A DNA stretch of 64,000 nucleotides from PWND01 sp964614525 (GCA_964614525.1 CAZTPA010000001.1:152297-216296), one strand, 5' to 3'; counted from the stretch's first letter, positions 39,178 to 48,517 are shown. The notes: generated from the letters alone by a model not told the origin. Numbers and translations are program-made.

Positions 39178-41646
39178 ATGAAGCAAAAGTTCATTCTTGT
39201 TTTTCTTACTATTATTAGTTTTTCCATTACAGGTTTATTTGGACAGCTTAATCCTATTGATTCTTTACACAATGAACTCAGAAAAGCCCGCCATGATACT
39301 ACCCGCATTAAAATAAATATTCAAATTGGGTCAAAACATATTTACAACAAGCCTGATAGCGCAATTTTCTATTTACAAAGAGCTAATAATCTAATTGAAA
39401 GTTTAGATAATAAGAAAGAATTAAACACTTTTATATCAGACAGAAAGGCAAAGTGTTTGTATTATAAGGGAATTGCCTCTACTTTTATTAGAGATTATGA
39501 CCAAGCACGCGATTGTACTCTTAAATCAATTGAAATTTATGAAAAACTTCAAGACAAACCGGGTTTATCTGATTGTTATAATAGTTTAGGTAATCTTTAT
39601 TACTTTCAGGGAGTATATTCAACTGCAGTAGAGTATTATGAAAAATCATTAACAATCAGGAAAGAATTAGGAGATCAAAGCAAAATAGCTTCCTGTTATA
39701 ATAATTTAGGAGTTGTCTCCAGGCTTCAGGGATCACTTGCAAATGCTATTGAATACTACCAAAAATCGTTGAAAATAAGCGAAGAGCTCGAAGATACAAC
39801 AGCAATAGGACAATGTTATAACAATATTGGAATCATATACAGATTACAGGGTCTGTATGCTGAAGCCCTTGATTATCAGCACAAAGCATTGAAGATTCAT
39901 GAAGAAGCTGAGAATTATAGAAGTATGGGTATAACATATAATAGTATAGGTGGAATTCATCATCAATTATCATCATATTCAGATGCAATTGTTTATTATA
40001 ATAAAGCCCTTGAGATTGAGAAACAACGAAATGATAAAAGAGGGATTGCCAGAGCATATGACAATATTGGAAATTCATACAGGGCTAAAGGATCCTATTC
40101 TCTCGCTATTGAGCATTATAAAAAAGCTTTAAAAATCAATGAAGAATTTTCTGAAAAATACGGAATAAGTCTAAATTACAGTAATCTTGGAATGGCTTAT
40201 CAGGAACAGGGACAATATGCTAAGGCTATAGACTATCATCTTAAATCATTAAAAATAAAAGAAGAACTTGGAACCAAAAATGGCATTGCACATTCTTTAG
40301 GGAATTTAGCCGATATTAATATCAGGATGGGACAGGAATCTTTAACAAAAGAGAAGAAAAATAAGTATTATAGAAAAGCACTGGAATATTCTGAAAAAGC
40401 ATTGGAAATAGCAAAAGAATTAAATGCCTTACTAATTGAAAACTTCCAGTACAAAAATATGCATACTGCCTATAGTGGCTTAGGAGACTTTAAAAAAGCT
40501 TATGAATATTCAAAGCTTTACATTAAAACTAATGACAGCCTTTTTAATGAGGATAAAGCTAAAATTATTACAGAAATCCAAACTAAATATGAAACAGTAA
40601 AAAAGCAACAAGAAATTGAAAATCAAAGATTAATTATTGAGCAGCAAGAGTCTGATAAGCAAAAGCAAGTGATGTTGCATTATTTGCTTGGCATAATAGT
40701 AATACTGCTACTTATACTTATAATCGTTATACTTTTTGCATACAGAAACAAAAGATTAAGTCACAATGCCATTGAAATAAAGAATAATATGCTGGAACAA
40801 GCAAATGAGGAAATAAACGCACAAAAAGATGAATTGACAGCTCAAAGAGACACTGTTGTTCATCAAAATAAACGCATTGAACAACAAAAAGAAAAAATCA
40901 CGAACAGTATAAACTATGCTAAAGTAATTCAAAAAGCGGTACTACCTTCTGATGAAAATATTAACAAAATACTCAAAGATTATTTCATCATATACAAACC
41001 CAAAGAAATTGTTTCAGGTGATTTTTATTGGGTTAGCAGTACAAACGGACTTATAGTATTCTCGGTAGCTGACTGCACGGGACATGGAGTTCCCGGCGCT
41101 TTCATGAGTATGCTGGGCTTGTCTTTTTTGAACGAAATAGTTAGTAAAAAAGGAATTACACAGCCGAATATTATTTTAGACCTAATGCGCGAATCAGTAA
41201 TTGAGGCATTACAACAAAAAGGACGATTTGCTGATCAGAGTGAAGGAATTAATATGTCACTCTGTACATGGGATACAGCAAATAATAAATTATATTTTGC
41301 AGGTGCAAAAAATCCCATAATAATCATTAAAGACAAGAAAACCTTAAAAACCATACCTGCAGATAAGCAACCTATCGCAACCCACAAAAAGCTTCAAGCA
41401 TTTACTTTACAAGAGATACAACTCGAAAAGGGAGACAAAATATATTTATCTACTGACGGATTTCATGATCAATTCGGAGGCCAAAATTATCAAAGATTTA
41501 AAAGAAAGAATCTTAAAGACTTACTTTTAAGTATCTCTGATTATTCATTACAAAATCAAAAAGAAATATTAGATAAAACTTTTGAAGATTGGAAAGGGGA
41601 TAATGAACAAATTGATGATGTTACCATTATGGCTATAAAAGTATAA
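39178..41646 (+). CDS. TPR-repeat membrane protein with SpoIIE/PP2C phosphatase domain
   Basis: The 822-residue protein has a signal peptide, about eight TPR/Rap-type repeats (about 85-440; repeats read AIEYYQKSLKISEEL, YNNLGVVSRLQGS and so on), one membrane helix at about 500-522, a coiled coil to about 585, and a SpoIIE-type serine phosphatase at about 590-822 with the metal motifs SGDFYWVSS, VADCTGHGVPGAFMSMLG and LSTDGFHDQFGG. Sensing by the periplasmic TPRs and cytoplasmic dephosphorylation of an anti-sigma or anti-anti-sigma factor is the usual model; no partner gene is adjacent. Confidence 0.9.
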   Translation: MKQKFILVFLTIISFSITGLFGQLNPIDSLHNELRKARHDTTRIKINIQIGSKHIYNKPDSAIFYLQRANNLIESLDNKKELNTFISDRKAKCLYYKGIASTFIRDYDQARDCTLKSIEIYEKLQDKPGLSDCYNSLGNLYYFQGVYSTAVEYYEKSLTIRKELGDQSKIASCYNNLGVVSRLQGSLANAIEYYQKSLKISEELEDTTAIGQCYNNIGIIYRLQGLYAEALDYQHKALKIHEEAENYRSMGITYNSIGGIHHQLSSYSDAIVYYNKALEIEKQRNDKRGIARAYDNIGNSYRAKGSYSLAIEHYKKALKINEEFSEKYGISLNYSNLGMAYQEQGQYAKAIDYHLKSLKIKEELGTKNGIAHSLGNLADINIRMGQESLTKEKKNKYYRKALEYSEKALEIAKELNALLIENFQYKNMHTAYSGLGDFKKAYEYSKLYIKTNDSLFNEDKAKIITEIQTKYETVKKQQEIENQRLIIEQQESDKQKQVMLHYLLGIIVILLLILIIVILFAYRNKRLSHNAIEIKNNMLEQANEEINAQKDELTAQRDTVVHQNKRIEQQKEKITNSINYAKVIQKAVLPSDENINKILKDYFIIYKPKEIVSGDFYWVSSTNGLIVFSVADCTGHGVPGAFMSMLGLSFLNEIVSKKGITQPNIILDLMRESVIEALQQKGRFADQSEGINMSLCTWDTANNKLYFAGAKNPIIIIKDKKTLKTIPADKQPIATHKKLQAFTLQEIQLEKGDKIYLSTDGFHDQFGGQNYQRFKRKNLKDLLLSISDYSLQNQKEILDKTFEDWKGDNEQIDDVTIMAIKV

Positions 41647-41656
41647 TAATCTAAAA

Positions 41657-41692
41657 AGAGTTCAGAGATCATAGAAATGAAATCTGAACTCT
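41657..41692 (-). terminator. Terminator between convergent genes
   Basis: A perfect 10-bp stem (AGAGTTCAGA at 41657-41666, TCTGAACTCT at 41683-41692) is followed on the minus strand by five T. It most likely terminates the minus-strand aminotransferase transcript and may also stop the plus-strand phosphatase transcript. Confidence 0.7.
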
Positions 41693-41719
41693 AATATTAT
41701 AAAAATAATAGTTACATCT

Positions 41720-42919
41720 TTACTTTATTCTGCCGGGATATACCTTCAATGATTCTTCGAGGCATTTTATAGATTTCTTAAGATCCTCAACATTTAAAAC
41801 ATAAGAAATTCTAACTTCATCTTTACCGGAGCCCGGGGTAGAATAGAATCCGGTAGCAGGAGCAAGCATAACAGTTTCATTTTTATAATTAAAATCGTCC
41901 AGTAACCATTGGCAGAATCTGTCACAATCATCAATAGGCAGTTTTGCAGTCACATAAAATGCACCTTTAGGATTTGGACAAACAACTCCCGGAATTTTAT
42001 TTAAAGCTTCAACCACGGTATTTCTGCGTGCCAAATATTCTTCAATAACTTCTGTAAAATATGAATCAGGAGTATCGATAGCTGCCTCTGCGGCAATTTG
42101 CCCTAATGAGGGTGGACTTAAACGTGCCTGGGCAAACTTCAATGCTGTTTTCATTACATCTTTATTTCTTGAAATCATCGCTCCTATTCTTATTCCGCAA
42201 GCACTATAACGTTTAGAGACAGAATCAAAAAGCACAACATTATTTTCAATGCCTTTTAAGTTCATTACAGAATAATGAGTTGTGCCATCATAGCAAAACT
42301 CCCTATAAACTTCATCGGCAAATAAGAAGAGGTCATGTTTTTTCACTATTTCGCGCAAAACATCAAGCTCTTTCTTAGAATACAGATATCCTGTAGGATT
42401 ATTAGGATTACAAACCATTATGGCTTTTGTTCTGGATGTAATAGCTTTTTCAAATTCAGCTATAGGAGGCAAAGCAAATCCATTTTCAATTGTAGATTTT
42501 ATAGGCTTTACTTTAACACCGGCACTAATTGCGAAGCCATTATAATTTGCATAAAATGGTTCCGGAATAATAATTTCATCACCGGGATTAAGGCATGTCT
42601 GAACAGCAAATAGTATAGCTTCAGAAGCTCCGGCACCAATTATTATTTCATCCGGTGTGATATTAATATTATGCTTTTTATAATATCCGCAAAGCTTCTC
42701 ACGATATGAAAGAATACCGGCTGAATGGCTATACTCAATAACTTTTTCATCAAGATTATGCATAGCATCAATCATACTCTTGGGAGTTGGAATATCCGGC
42801 TGCCCTATGTTCAAATGATAAACCTTAATTCCTCTTTTTTTTGCATTTTCTGCAAAAGGAACTAATTTACGAATTGGTGATTCGGGCATCATTTGCCCTT
42901 TTACTGATATATTTGGCAT
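41720..42919 (-). CDS. Pyridoxal-phosphate aminotransferase, class I/II (AspC-like)
   Basis: The 399-residue enzyme has the fold-type I features: LNIGQPDIPTPKSM near the N-terminus, the PLP-contacting CNPNNPTGYLYS and FADEVYREFCYDG, the Schiff-base lysine in SVSKRYSACGIRIG, and the C-terminal Arg in DEVRISYVLN. It is close to bacterial aspartate/aromatic aminotransferases of subgroup I-gamma; the exact amino acid cannot be read. The start at 42919 places a short N-terminal extension ahead of the PxRxLxP-type segment, normal for the family. Confidence 0.9.
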   Translation of the reverse strand: MPNISVKGQMMPESPIRKLVPFAENAKKRGIKVYHLNIGQPDIPTPKSMIDAMHNLDEKVIEYSHSAGILSYREKLCGYYKKHNINITPDEIIIGAGASEAILFAVQTCLNPGDEIIIPEPFYANYNGFAISAGVKVKPIKSTIENGFALPPIAEFEKAITSRTKAIMVCNPNNPTGYLYSKKELDVLREIVKKHDLFLFADEVYREFCYDGTTHYSVMNLKGIENNVVLFDSVSKRYSACGIRIGAMISRNKDVMKTALKFAQARLSPPSLGQIAAEAAIDTPDSYFTEVIEEYLARRNTVVEALNKIPGVVCPNPKGAFYVTAKLPIDDCDRFCQWLLDDFNYKNETVMLAPATGFYSTPGSGKDEVRISYVLNVEDLKKSIKCLEESLKVYPGRIK

Positions 42920-42999
42920 GTTTATATAATTTTATATTTGTATAATATTGTTTGGGCAAAATTGAGGAAAATTTTATATATATCCTAATAATTTTAGAA

Positions 43000-43029
43000 G
43001 GTATCAGGTGTCAGGTATCGGGTATCGGG
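43000..43029 (+). repeat. Left arm of TATCGGG-type inverted repeats
   Basis: A run of short, diverged units (GGTATCAGGTGTCAGGTATC, then GGGTATCGGG) ends in GGTATCGGGTATCGGG. Its reverse complement appears exactly (16 nt) within 43523-43572. The two arms bracket the decayed four-helix-bundle gene. Confidence 0.85.
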
Positions 43030-43095
43030 AAAAATTAAAATAAATATTTTTTATATTATATTTTACTCATATTTGCATAAATATATGTTGTATCT

Positions 43096-43457
43096 ATGGG
43101 TGATTTTAGATATTTAAAGGTTTAGAGTAAGTCAAAAGCCTTAAGTGTATTAATATATAGCTTAACAAGTTCTGGCAGGATTTCAAAAGATTATGGCTTG
43201 ATTGATCAAATGATGCGAGCTGCTGTGAGTATTCCTAGTAATATTGCAGAAGGAGATCAACTTGGTAGTAATCAACAATCAATTAGACATTTTATATTGC
43301 GAGAGGATCTGCTTCTGAACTTTTAACACAAGCAATTATAGCAGAAGAAATTAAATATTTATCAAAAAATGATTTGCAAACTATAGAACAAGAGTGCAAT
43401 GTAATATGTTCTATGCTCACACGTTTAATTCAATCAAGAAATAAAAAGTTAGAATAA
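43096..43457 (+). pseudogene. Decayed four-helix-bundle protein (23S rRNA IVP / S23 family, Avd-like)
   Basis: The frame from ATG 43096 reads MGDFRYLKV and then hits TAG at 43123, where the family has Trp (VWQKS-type); it continues with DYGLIDQMMRAAVSIPSNIA and EGDQLGSNQQSIRHF, the family core. At about 43291-43293 one base is missing; the following frame reads YIARGSASELLTQAIIAEEI and ends at TAA 43455. Thus one nonsense and one frameshift mutation disrupt a roughly 120-residue gene. These proteins occur in rRNA intervening sequences and are related to the Avd protein of diversity-generating retroelements. The remainder of the 42920-43576 gap holds the flanking repeats. Confidence 0.88.
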
Positions 43458-43522
43458 TATAAATTAAAAAATGCAACCCTTGTTTAACCTAAAAACGGTC
43501 AACCTATTCGGGCATGGACAAC

Positions 43523-43572
43523 CAGATACCCGATACCCGATACCAGACACCAGACACCCGATACCAGACACC
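43523..43572 (+). repeat. Right arm of TATCGGG-type inverted repeats
   Basis: CCCGATACCCGATACC followed by diverged units (AGACACC, AGACACCCGATACC, AGACACC) is the inverted counterpart of the left arm at 43000-43029. It ends 4 bp from the stop codon of the aminopeptidase P gene. Confidence 0.85.
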
Positions 43573-43576
43573 TTTG

Positions 43577-45040
43577 TTATTTCATAAAGTTTTCGATTTC
43601 ACGCATTTTCTTTGGTAAATGCCCCGATAATATTTCATTTCCATCCTTAGTTATTAAAACAACATCTTCTATTCTAATACCAATTCCGGAATATTTTTCA
43701 TAAATCGGCCTGACTTTATCTGCAAACTCATCCAATTCATCAGCAGTAGCAATATCGCCAAAAAGTTCATGAAGTTGATCAAGTTTATTATCCATCAAAT
43801 ACAAACCCGGCTCCATTGAAAGCACCATTCCCGGTTTTAAGTCCCTACCGCGAAATTCAGGATTTAGAAGATGTTCATCCCTATTATCAATATCAAAATC
43901 ACCGTAACTTCCAACATCATGGACATTAAGACCAATATAGTGACTTGTTCTGTGTTGAATATAGAAACGTTTTTGCCACCATTTTGTGGTATCAGTGATA
44001 AGCCCCATATTATACAAGCCTTCCACCATTATACTATTCGCTTTATGATTAGCATCCAGAATTTTATTCTCCGGAGATAATTCCTTAACACCTTCCTCAA
44101 AAGCTTTCAAAACCAGTTTATAAAGAACTTTTTGTTCAGTAGAAAACTTTCCGTTTACGGGTACTGTCCGAGTAATATCTGCACTATATCCTGCTCTGCT
44201 GGAGGCGCCAATATCAACTAACAAGAGATCACCTGACTGCATTTCCCTATTATTCTTAAAATGATGCAATACTGTAGCATTTGGACCTGATCCAACTATA
44301 GAATAAAAACCCACTCCCAGTCCGTTCTTTCTGTATACATATTCAATTTCAGCCTGAGCTTCATACTCTTTCTGACCGGGAGAAACAGTTTTCCAAACTC
44401 TTTGATGAGCAAAGGCTGTTACCTGCACTGCTTGTTTTATCTGAGAAATCTCCCAATCATCTTTTATTACTCTCATTTCATGAATTATTGGATCAATTTC
44501 TTTAATATCAATAGCTTTTCCTATTATATCATAAATTTCAAGTAACTGATTTTTAATTGATTTATCCTTAGAATGAAGGTATATTCTATTTGTATTTTTC
44601 AGTAAATCAGGCAAAACATCCAGAAGTGAATCAATATTATAGGCTTTATCAGCACCAAATTTCTCCACAGCTCCTTCCAGACCGTATAGTTCGCCTGTCC
44701 ATTGAGCTGCATGAAGATTATAGGGTTCGAGAAACATTACAAACTGATTTTCTTCATCAGGTCTAAAACATGCAACTCCTGTTCTCTCATCAAAACCGGT
44801 CATGTATTTAAAATCTGCAGCTGCTGCGGTTGACATTATAACAACACCATCCTTTGTTTCGCTTAGTAGCTTATTCCTGCGGTTTTCAAACACTTCCGGT
44901 TTAAAATCAGGTTCAGTCATTTCATAAATAAACTTATTAGGTAAAACGCAGTAATTCTTTTGTGTAAGCATATTTTTTAATATTATTATTTGAATAATAA
45001 TCACTACAAGAATAAGAATTATTATAATATATCTTTTCAT
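43577..45040 (-). CDS. Xaa-Pro aminopeptidase (aminopeptidase P, M24B)
   Basis: The 487-residue protein has an N-terminal hydrophobic anchor (about 3-22), an aminopeptidase-P N-domain and a pita-bread catalytic domain with all metal ligands visible: LLVDIGASSRAGYSADITR (two Asp), LNVHDVGSYGD (His), GMVLSMEPGLYL (Glu) and GIGIRIEDVV (Glu). It removes N-terminal residues ahead of proline from peptides. The leader, probably an uncleaved anchor, would place it at the periplasmic side of the inner membrane. The TATCGGG-repeat element lies immediately beyond its stop codon. Confidence 0.9.
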   Translation of the reverse strand: MKRYIIIILILVVIIIQIIILKNMLTQKNYCVLPNKFIYEMTEPDFKPEVFENRRNKLLSETKDGVVIMSTAAAADFKYMTGFDERTGVACFRPDEENQFVMFLEPYNLHAAQWTGELYGLEGAVEKFGADKAYNIDSLLDVLPDLLKNTNRIYLHSKDKSIKNQLLEIYDIIGKAIDIKEIDPIIHEMRVIKDDWEISQIKQAVQVTAFAHQRVWKTVSPGQKEYEAQAEIEYVYRKNGLGVGFYSIVGSGPNATVLHHFKNNREMQSGDLLLVDIGASSRAGYSADITRTVPVNGKFSTEQKVLYKLVLKAFEEGVKELSPENKILDANHKANSIMVEGLYNMGLITDTTKWWQKRFYIQHRTSHYIGLNVHDVGSYGDFDIDNRDEHLLNPEFRGRDLKPGMVLSMEPGLYLMDNKLDQLHELFGDIATADELDEFADKVRPIYEKYSGIGIRIEDVVLITKDGNEILSGHLPKKMREIENFMK

Positions 45041-45113
45041 AAAAATTAATATTTAGATTTACTGAATAAATTTAATTTCTTATTAATAATACATTCTTAT
45101 ATAAAAGATAAAA

Positions 45114-45506
45114 TCACTCCGGAACAATCTCACCTCTTATTCTGATTTTTAATGTGTTATTCTCGCTATTTGAATGAATAGTCAGATATCTTTCAAAGAT
45201 TCCTAATCTTGATGAGTCATATTTTATATTTATAGCAGCTGTATCTCCCGGAGCAATATCCTCTCGCGGATAAGAAACTACCATAAGTCCGCAACCTCCT
45301 CTAACATTAGAAATTCTTAATTTACGATTTCCTTTATTAATCACTTCTATTTGGCTGTTAATTTTATCTCCCTGATTAACAGTTTTAAAATCAACAATAG
45401 TATCTTTTACAAAAATCACAGGACTATCATTGCTATGTTTTTGAGCATAAAGTGATAATTGCAGGGATAAGAAAATAACAGCCGGAAAAAACAAAAACTT
45501 CATCAT
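45114..45506 (-). CDS. DUF1573 domain secreted protein
   Basis: The 130-residue protein has a signal peptide (cleavage near LYAQK) and a single DUF1573 immunoglobulin-like domain, recognised by the pattern DTIVDFKTVNQGDKINSQIE, NKGNRKLRISNVRGGCG and IAPGDTAAINIKYDSS. The family is common in Bacteroidota and has no assigned biochemical role. It lies 73 bp upstream of the aminopeptidase P gene on the same strand and is divergent from the DUF3820 gene. Confidence 0.85.
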   Translation of the reverse strand: MMKFLFFPAVIFLSLQLSLYAQKHSNDSPVIFVKDTIVDFKTVNQGDKINSQIEVINKGNRKLRISNVRGGCGLMVVSYPREDIAPGDTAAINIKYDSSRLGIFERYLTIHSNSENNTLKIRIRGEIVPE

Positions 45507-45609
45507 AAATAAGTAATTTGCACAAATTTAGAAGTTATTTTTGTAATTCTAAGGTATTAAGAATTATAAAATATTGTAAATAACGAACAAAGCAATTTTC
45601 ACAAAGAAG

Positions 45610-45843
45610 ATGGATAACATTAAGCCTGAGTTATTACTTGATTTGGTTAAAATGCAAATGCCTTTTGGAAAATATAAAGGCAGAATTCTGTGTGACTTGC
45701 CTGTATCTTATCTAGAATGGTTTAATCGTGAAGGCTTTCCAAAAAACAAACTTGGAATGCTGTTACAAAGTATGTACGAAATAAAAATGAACGGCCTGGA
45801 ATATTTATTAACACCTCTAAAGGAGAATCATAGAAAAAAATAA
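45610..45843 (+). CDS. DUF3820 family small protein
   Basis: The 77-residue protein contains the family pattern MPFGKYKGRILCDLPVSYLE and WFNREGFPKNKLGMLLQ. DUF3820 proteins resemble a putative quorum-sensing-regulated virulence factor and also an exonuclease accessory region; no function is established. It is a single gene, transcribed opposite to its neighbours. A TATTTTTG -7-like box is present about 70 bp upstream. Confidence 0.85.
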   Translation: MDNIKPELLLDLVKMQMPFGKYKGRILCDLPVSYLEWFNREGFPKNKLGMLLQSMYEIKMNGLEYLLTPLKENHRKK

Positions 45844-45877
45844 ACTTCTCAAAGTCAAAACAGCTTCTTATAAAAAA

Positions 45878-46657
45878 CTATTTCGGTGGAATAAGATCAT
45901 TTTCCACCATAATTCCACCATCAACTGTAATAATGCTACCTGTAACCCAGGAAGCTTTCTCAGACAAAAGAAACCCAACCATTTCCGATATATCCTCGGG
46001 GGTTCCTATCCGCCCGATTGGATATCGTTTCGCCGACTTCACAATCATATTATCATATGAACTCTTATCGGAAAATATTTCATTATCAAGGTGAATATTA
46101 GTTTTAACCAATCCCGGGCTTACAGCGTTAACTCTGATTTTATAAGGGCCAAGATCACCCGCAAGAAAACGCGTAAGCATATCAAGGCCTGCTTTTGAAA
46201 CAGAGTATGCTATGCTTGTGCCGGGTTTTAGCCCGGCAACTGAAGAAATATTAACTATAGAAGCACCATCAGCTTTTTTTAGTAAGGGCAACAGCATTTT
46301 TATAACAATATAAGGCCCTGACAAATTCACATTAAGCAAAGACTGCCAATCATCAATACTTATTGTTTCAATTGTGCCTTTATTAAGCACTGCAGCGCTG
46401 TTTACAAGTCCATGCAAAACTCCATATTTCTTATTCAAATATTTAAAAATCTCCTCCATATCTTCCACGCAGGAAGTATCACAACTAATAAAATCCACTT
46501 TTCCTTTAAGATGCGGCATTTGTTTCAAAGCCCTGTCAATCTTTTCTTGACTTCTGCTAAGGGATATAACACTATGGCTTTCAGATACCAGTAAGTTCGC
46601 AATGCTCAGCCCTATACCTGAGCTACCGCCTGTAATTAAATACACTTTCTTTGTCAT
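45878..46657 (-). CDS. Short-chain dehydrogenase/reductase
   Basis: The classical SDR layout is visible: cofactor loop TGGSSGIGLSIANLL, NSAAVLNKG, catalytic SSVAGLKPGTSIAYSVSKAGL (Ser, Tyr, Lys) and PGLVKTN. The frame is open 11 codons upstream, but the internal ATG at 46657 gives MTKKVYLITGG, the usual N-terminus, and a 259-residue enzyme. The substrate cannot be predicted; close relatives act on sugars, fatty acyl groups or steroids. It follows the 193-residue membrane-protein gene in the same direction. Confidence 0.88.
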   Translation of the reverse strand: MTKKVYLITGGSSGIGLSIANLLVSESHSVISLSRSQEKIDRALKQMPHLKGKVDFISCDTSCVEDMEEIFKYLNKKYGVLHGLVNSAAVLNKGTIETISIDDWQSLLNVNLSGPYIVIKMLLPLLKKADGASIVNISSVAGLKPGTSIAYSVSKAGLDMLTRFLAGDLGPYKIRVNAVSPGLVKTNIHLDNEIFSDKSSYDNMIVKSAKRYPIGRIGTPEDISEMVGFLLSEKASWVTGSIITVDGGIMVENDLIPPK

Positions 46658-46700
46658 ATGAAAAATCTTTATATGTTCAACAAGATGCAATATACAAAAA

Positions 46701-47282
46701 TCACCTATTAAATAAAAGTCCGATTTGTAATACAGGATTTTGATAATTCATTTTATCTGCAAAGAAGTAGCTGGTTTGCAAGGTAAGAAGTAGTCTTTTG
46801 GTGAGTTCATAATCTACACCAACAAATGGCACATACACTGCTGTTCCAAAATCATATAAAAAAGCTTCAGAAAGTTCATTTTCATTTTGGCTTTCCACAT
46901 GCAAATTATTTATACCTCCCCTTCCAACACCCATTGATGCATTATAGCGCCATCTGCCGGCTTTATGAGTGAGTCCTAAAAACAAGCCACCGTGCCCCAG
47001 GTTAATATATGAAGCCTCAGACTTTTCAGTATCATAAGATGCTCTTTGGCTACCTCCGTATATTCCTGCAGATAAGTTTGAGCCAATATAAAAACGCAAA
47101 ATACCACCTATTCCACTTCCAACAGTAGAGAAACTCCCGTGTGAATTTTGAAACATCAAATAAGATGGCTGTAGAATATGCATTCCGCCGCTATAAATAT
47201 TTCGGTCATTTTTTTCACTTTTTTCAGCGGCACTAAGAAAAAAAGGAATACAAAGAAATATATAGATATAAATTAATCGCAT
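46701..47282 (-). CDS. Small outer-membrane beta-barrel-like protein
   Basis: The 193-residue protein has a signal peptide (cleavage near FLSAAEK) and alternating hydrophobic/polar strands with many Gly and aromatic residues (GSGIGGILRFYIGSNLSAGI, GGLFLGLTHKAGRWRYNASM), ending in a phenylalanine-containing strand (VLQIGLLFNR). This looks like an eight-stranded barrel. No named family is recognised. It lies between the SDR and the GFVN-repeat gene, all on the minus strand. Confidence 0.6.
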   Translation of the reverse strand: MRLIYIYIFLCIPFFLSAAEKSEKNDRNIYSGGMHILQPSYLMFQNSHGSFSTVGSGIGGILRFYIGSNLSAGIYGGSQRASYDTEKSEASYINLGHGGLFLGLTHKAGRWRYNASMGVGRGGINNLHVESQNENELSEAFLYDFGTAVYVPFVGVDYELTKRLLLTLQTSYFFADKMNYQNPVLQIGLLFNR

Positions 47283-47458
47283 TACATTATTGTTTTCGCA
47301 AAAGTATTAAAAACAATTTTACTATATAATGATTGAATTAAATAAAGCGCAAAAAAACATTTGCAATCGAATTAAACAAAGAATACTACAAAATCTTAAT
47401 AGCATCAACTATTTATTTCAATTGCAAATTCCTAAAACAATATTTGCATTCACATTTT

Positions 47459-48517
47459 TTACAATCCCTGAAAACTATATCTAAGTCCAAATCTAAATCC
47501 AACTATCATATCTTTCTTGTCATTAATATGATGCTCAAAAATAGGTAAGAAAGGTTTGTATGAATCTATACTATCAGGATTATAATTCCATGCAACTGAA
47601 GGGCCTGCTATAATATGGATATTTGGAGTAATTGCATAACCAAAACCTGCGGTAAATGAAGTTGTTTGTTGGCAGCTATTTCCAAGTGTATTTAAAGATA
47701 CAAGTTCGGGATTAAAAAATAGTGATTCATTTATAGAAATTACAGATCCCATACCTGCACCTACTGCGAATTTCTTTTCAAAACCTGGATTATAAGATGT
47801 AATAAATGAGGTATAAAACATAGGAACCCCTATCTTAAATGATAAGTTAAGAGGATACATTTCATTTACACTAAGTTCTATAGCCTGATACCCTCCTTTT
47901 CTGACGATGGATAAAAAACCAATAGGTAAACCCTCGTCTAATGAATCTGCTAAATTGACAAAACCTATTTGCAAGCCTTTTAGATTTCCCGACACATTAA
48001 CAAAACCGGCCTGTAGGCCTTCAATTTCATCGCGTGCAGCATTAACAAAACCTATTTGCACTCCGGAAATCTTCTCGGAACAAGCATTTACAAAACCACT
48101 TTGCACTCCTTTTGCCTCCTTTGCCGAAGTATTTACAAAACCAACTTGTACACCTTGTGTAGTATCCGTAATTGTATTAACAAACCCATATTGCAAACCT
48201 TTAAAAGAAGAGGTTGTTGTATTAACGAATCCAGCTTGAACTCCTTCAGCAGAGCCTCCTGAAGTGTTAACATAACCCAATTGCAACCCACTAAAACTCT
48301 TATAATTAAAATTTACAAACCCGACATGGGCACTCTTGTGATGCCCCTTAGCTATATTAACAAAGCCAATTAAAGGAGCATTGAAACCATCCGGTACAAT
48401 ATTCAAAGCCACCGTATAGATTGTTGTTTCATTTTCTTGTTTTATAGTATCCTGGGCTAATGCCTTTGTGTTAATTAATACGAAGGCAATAATTAAAGTT
48501 TTAAATAAAGTTTTCAT
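47459..48517 (-). CDS. Secreted protein with tandem 15-residue GFVN repeats
   Basis: After a signal peptide (MKTLFKTLIIAFVLINTKAL, cut near AQD) the 352-residue protein carries about ten tandem 15-residue units of the form GFVNxxxxxxxGVQx (for example GFVNTSAKEAKGVQS), at about residues 50-200, one of them shorter. The C-terminal half is beta-rich and resembles an outer-membrane barrel. Such GhQhGhhN repeats occur in surface proteins of Bacteroidota and Leptospira (LA_2272-like). The open frame extends to 48583, but the ATG at 48517 begins a proper signal peptide. Function unknown. Confidence 0.75.
   Translation of the reverse strand: MKTLFKTLIIAFVLINTKALAQDTIKQENETTIYTVALNIVPDGFNAPLIGFVNIAKGHHKSAHVGFVNFNYKSFSGLQLGYVNTSGGSAEGVQAGFVNTTTSSFKGLQYGFVNTITDTTQGVQVGFVNTSAKEAKGVQSGFVNACSEKISGVQIGFVNAARDEIEGLQAGFVNVSGNLKGLQIGFVNLADSLDEGLPIGFLSIVRKGGYQAIELSVNEMYPLNLSFKIGVPMFYTSFITSYNPGFEKKFAVGAGMGSVISINESLFFNPELVSLNTLGNSCQQTTSFTAGFGYAITPNIHIIAGPSVAWNYNPDSIDSYKPFLPIFEHHINDKKDMIVGFRFGLRYSFQGL

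Noticed and set aside
47907..48262. Repetitive plus-strand open frames (TKPxCxP units) opposite the GFVN-repeat gene
   Set aside because: They are the antisense reading of the 45-bp repeats; the minus-strand frame has the signal peptide and conserved pattern.
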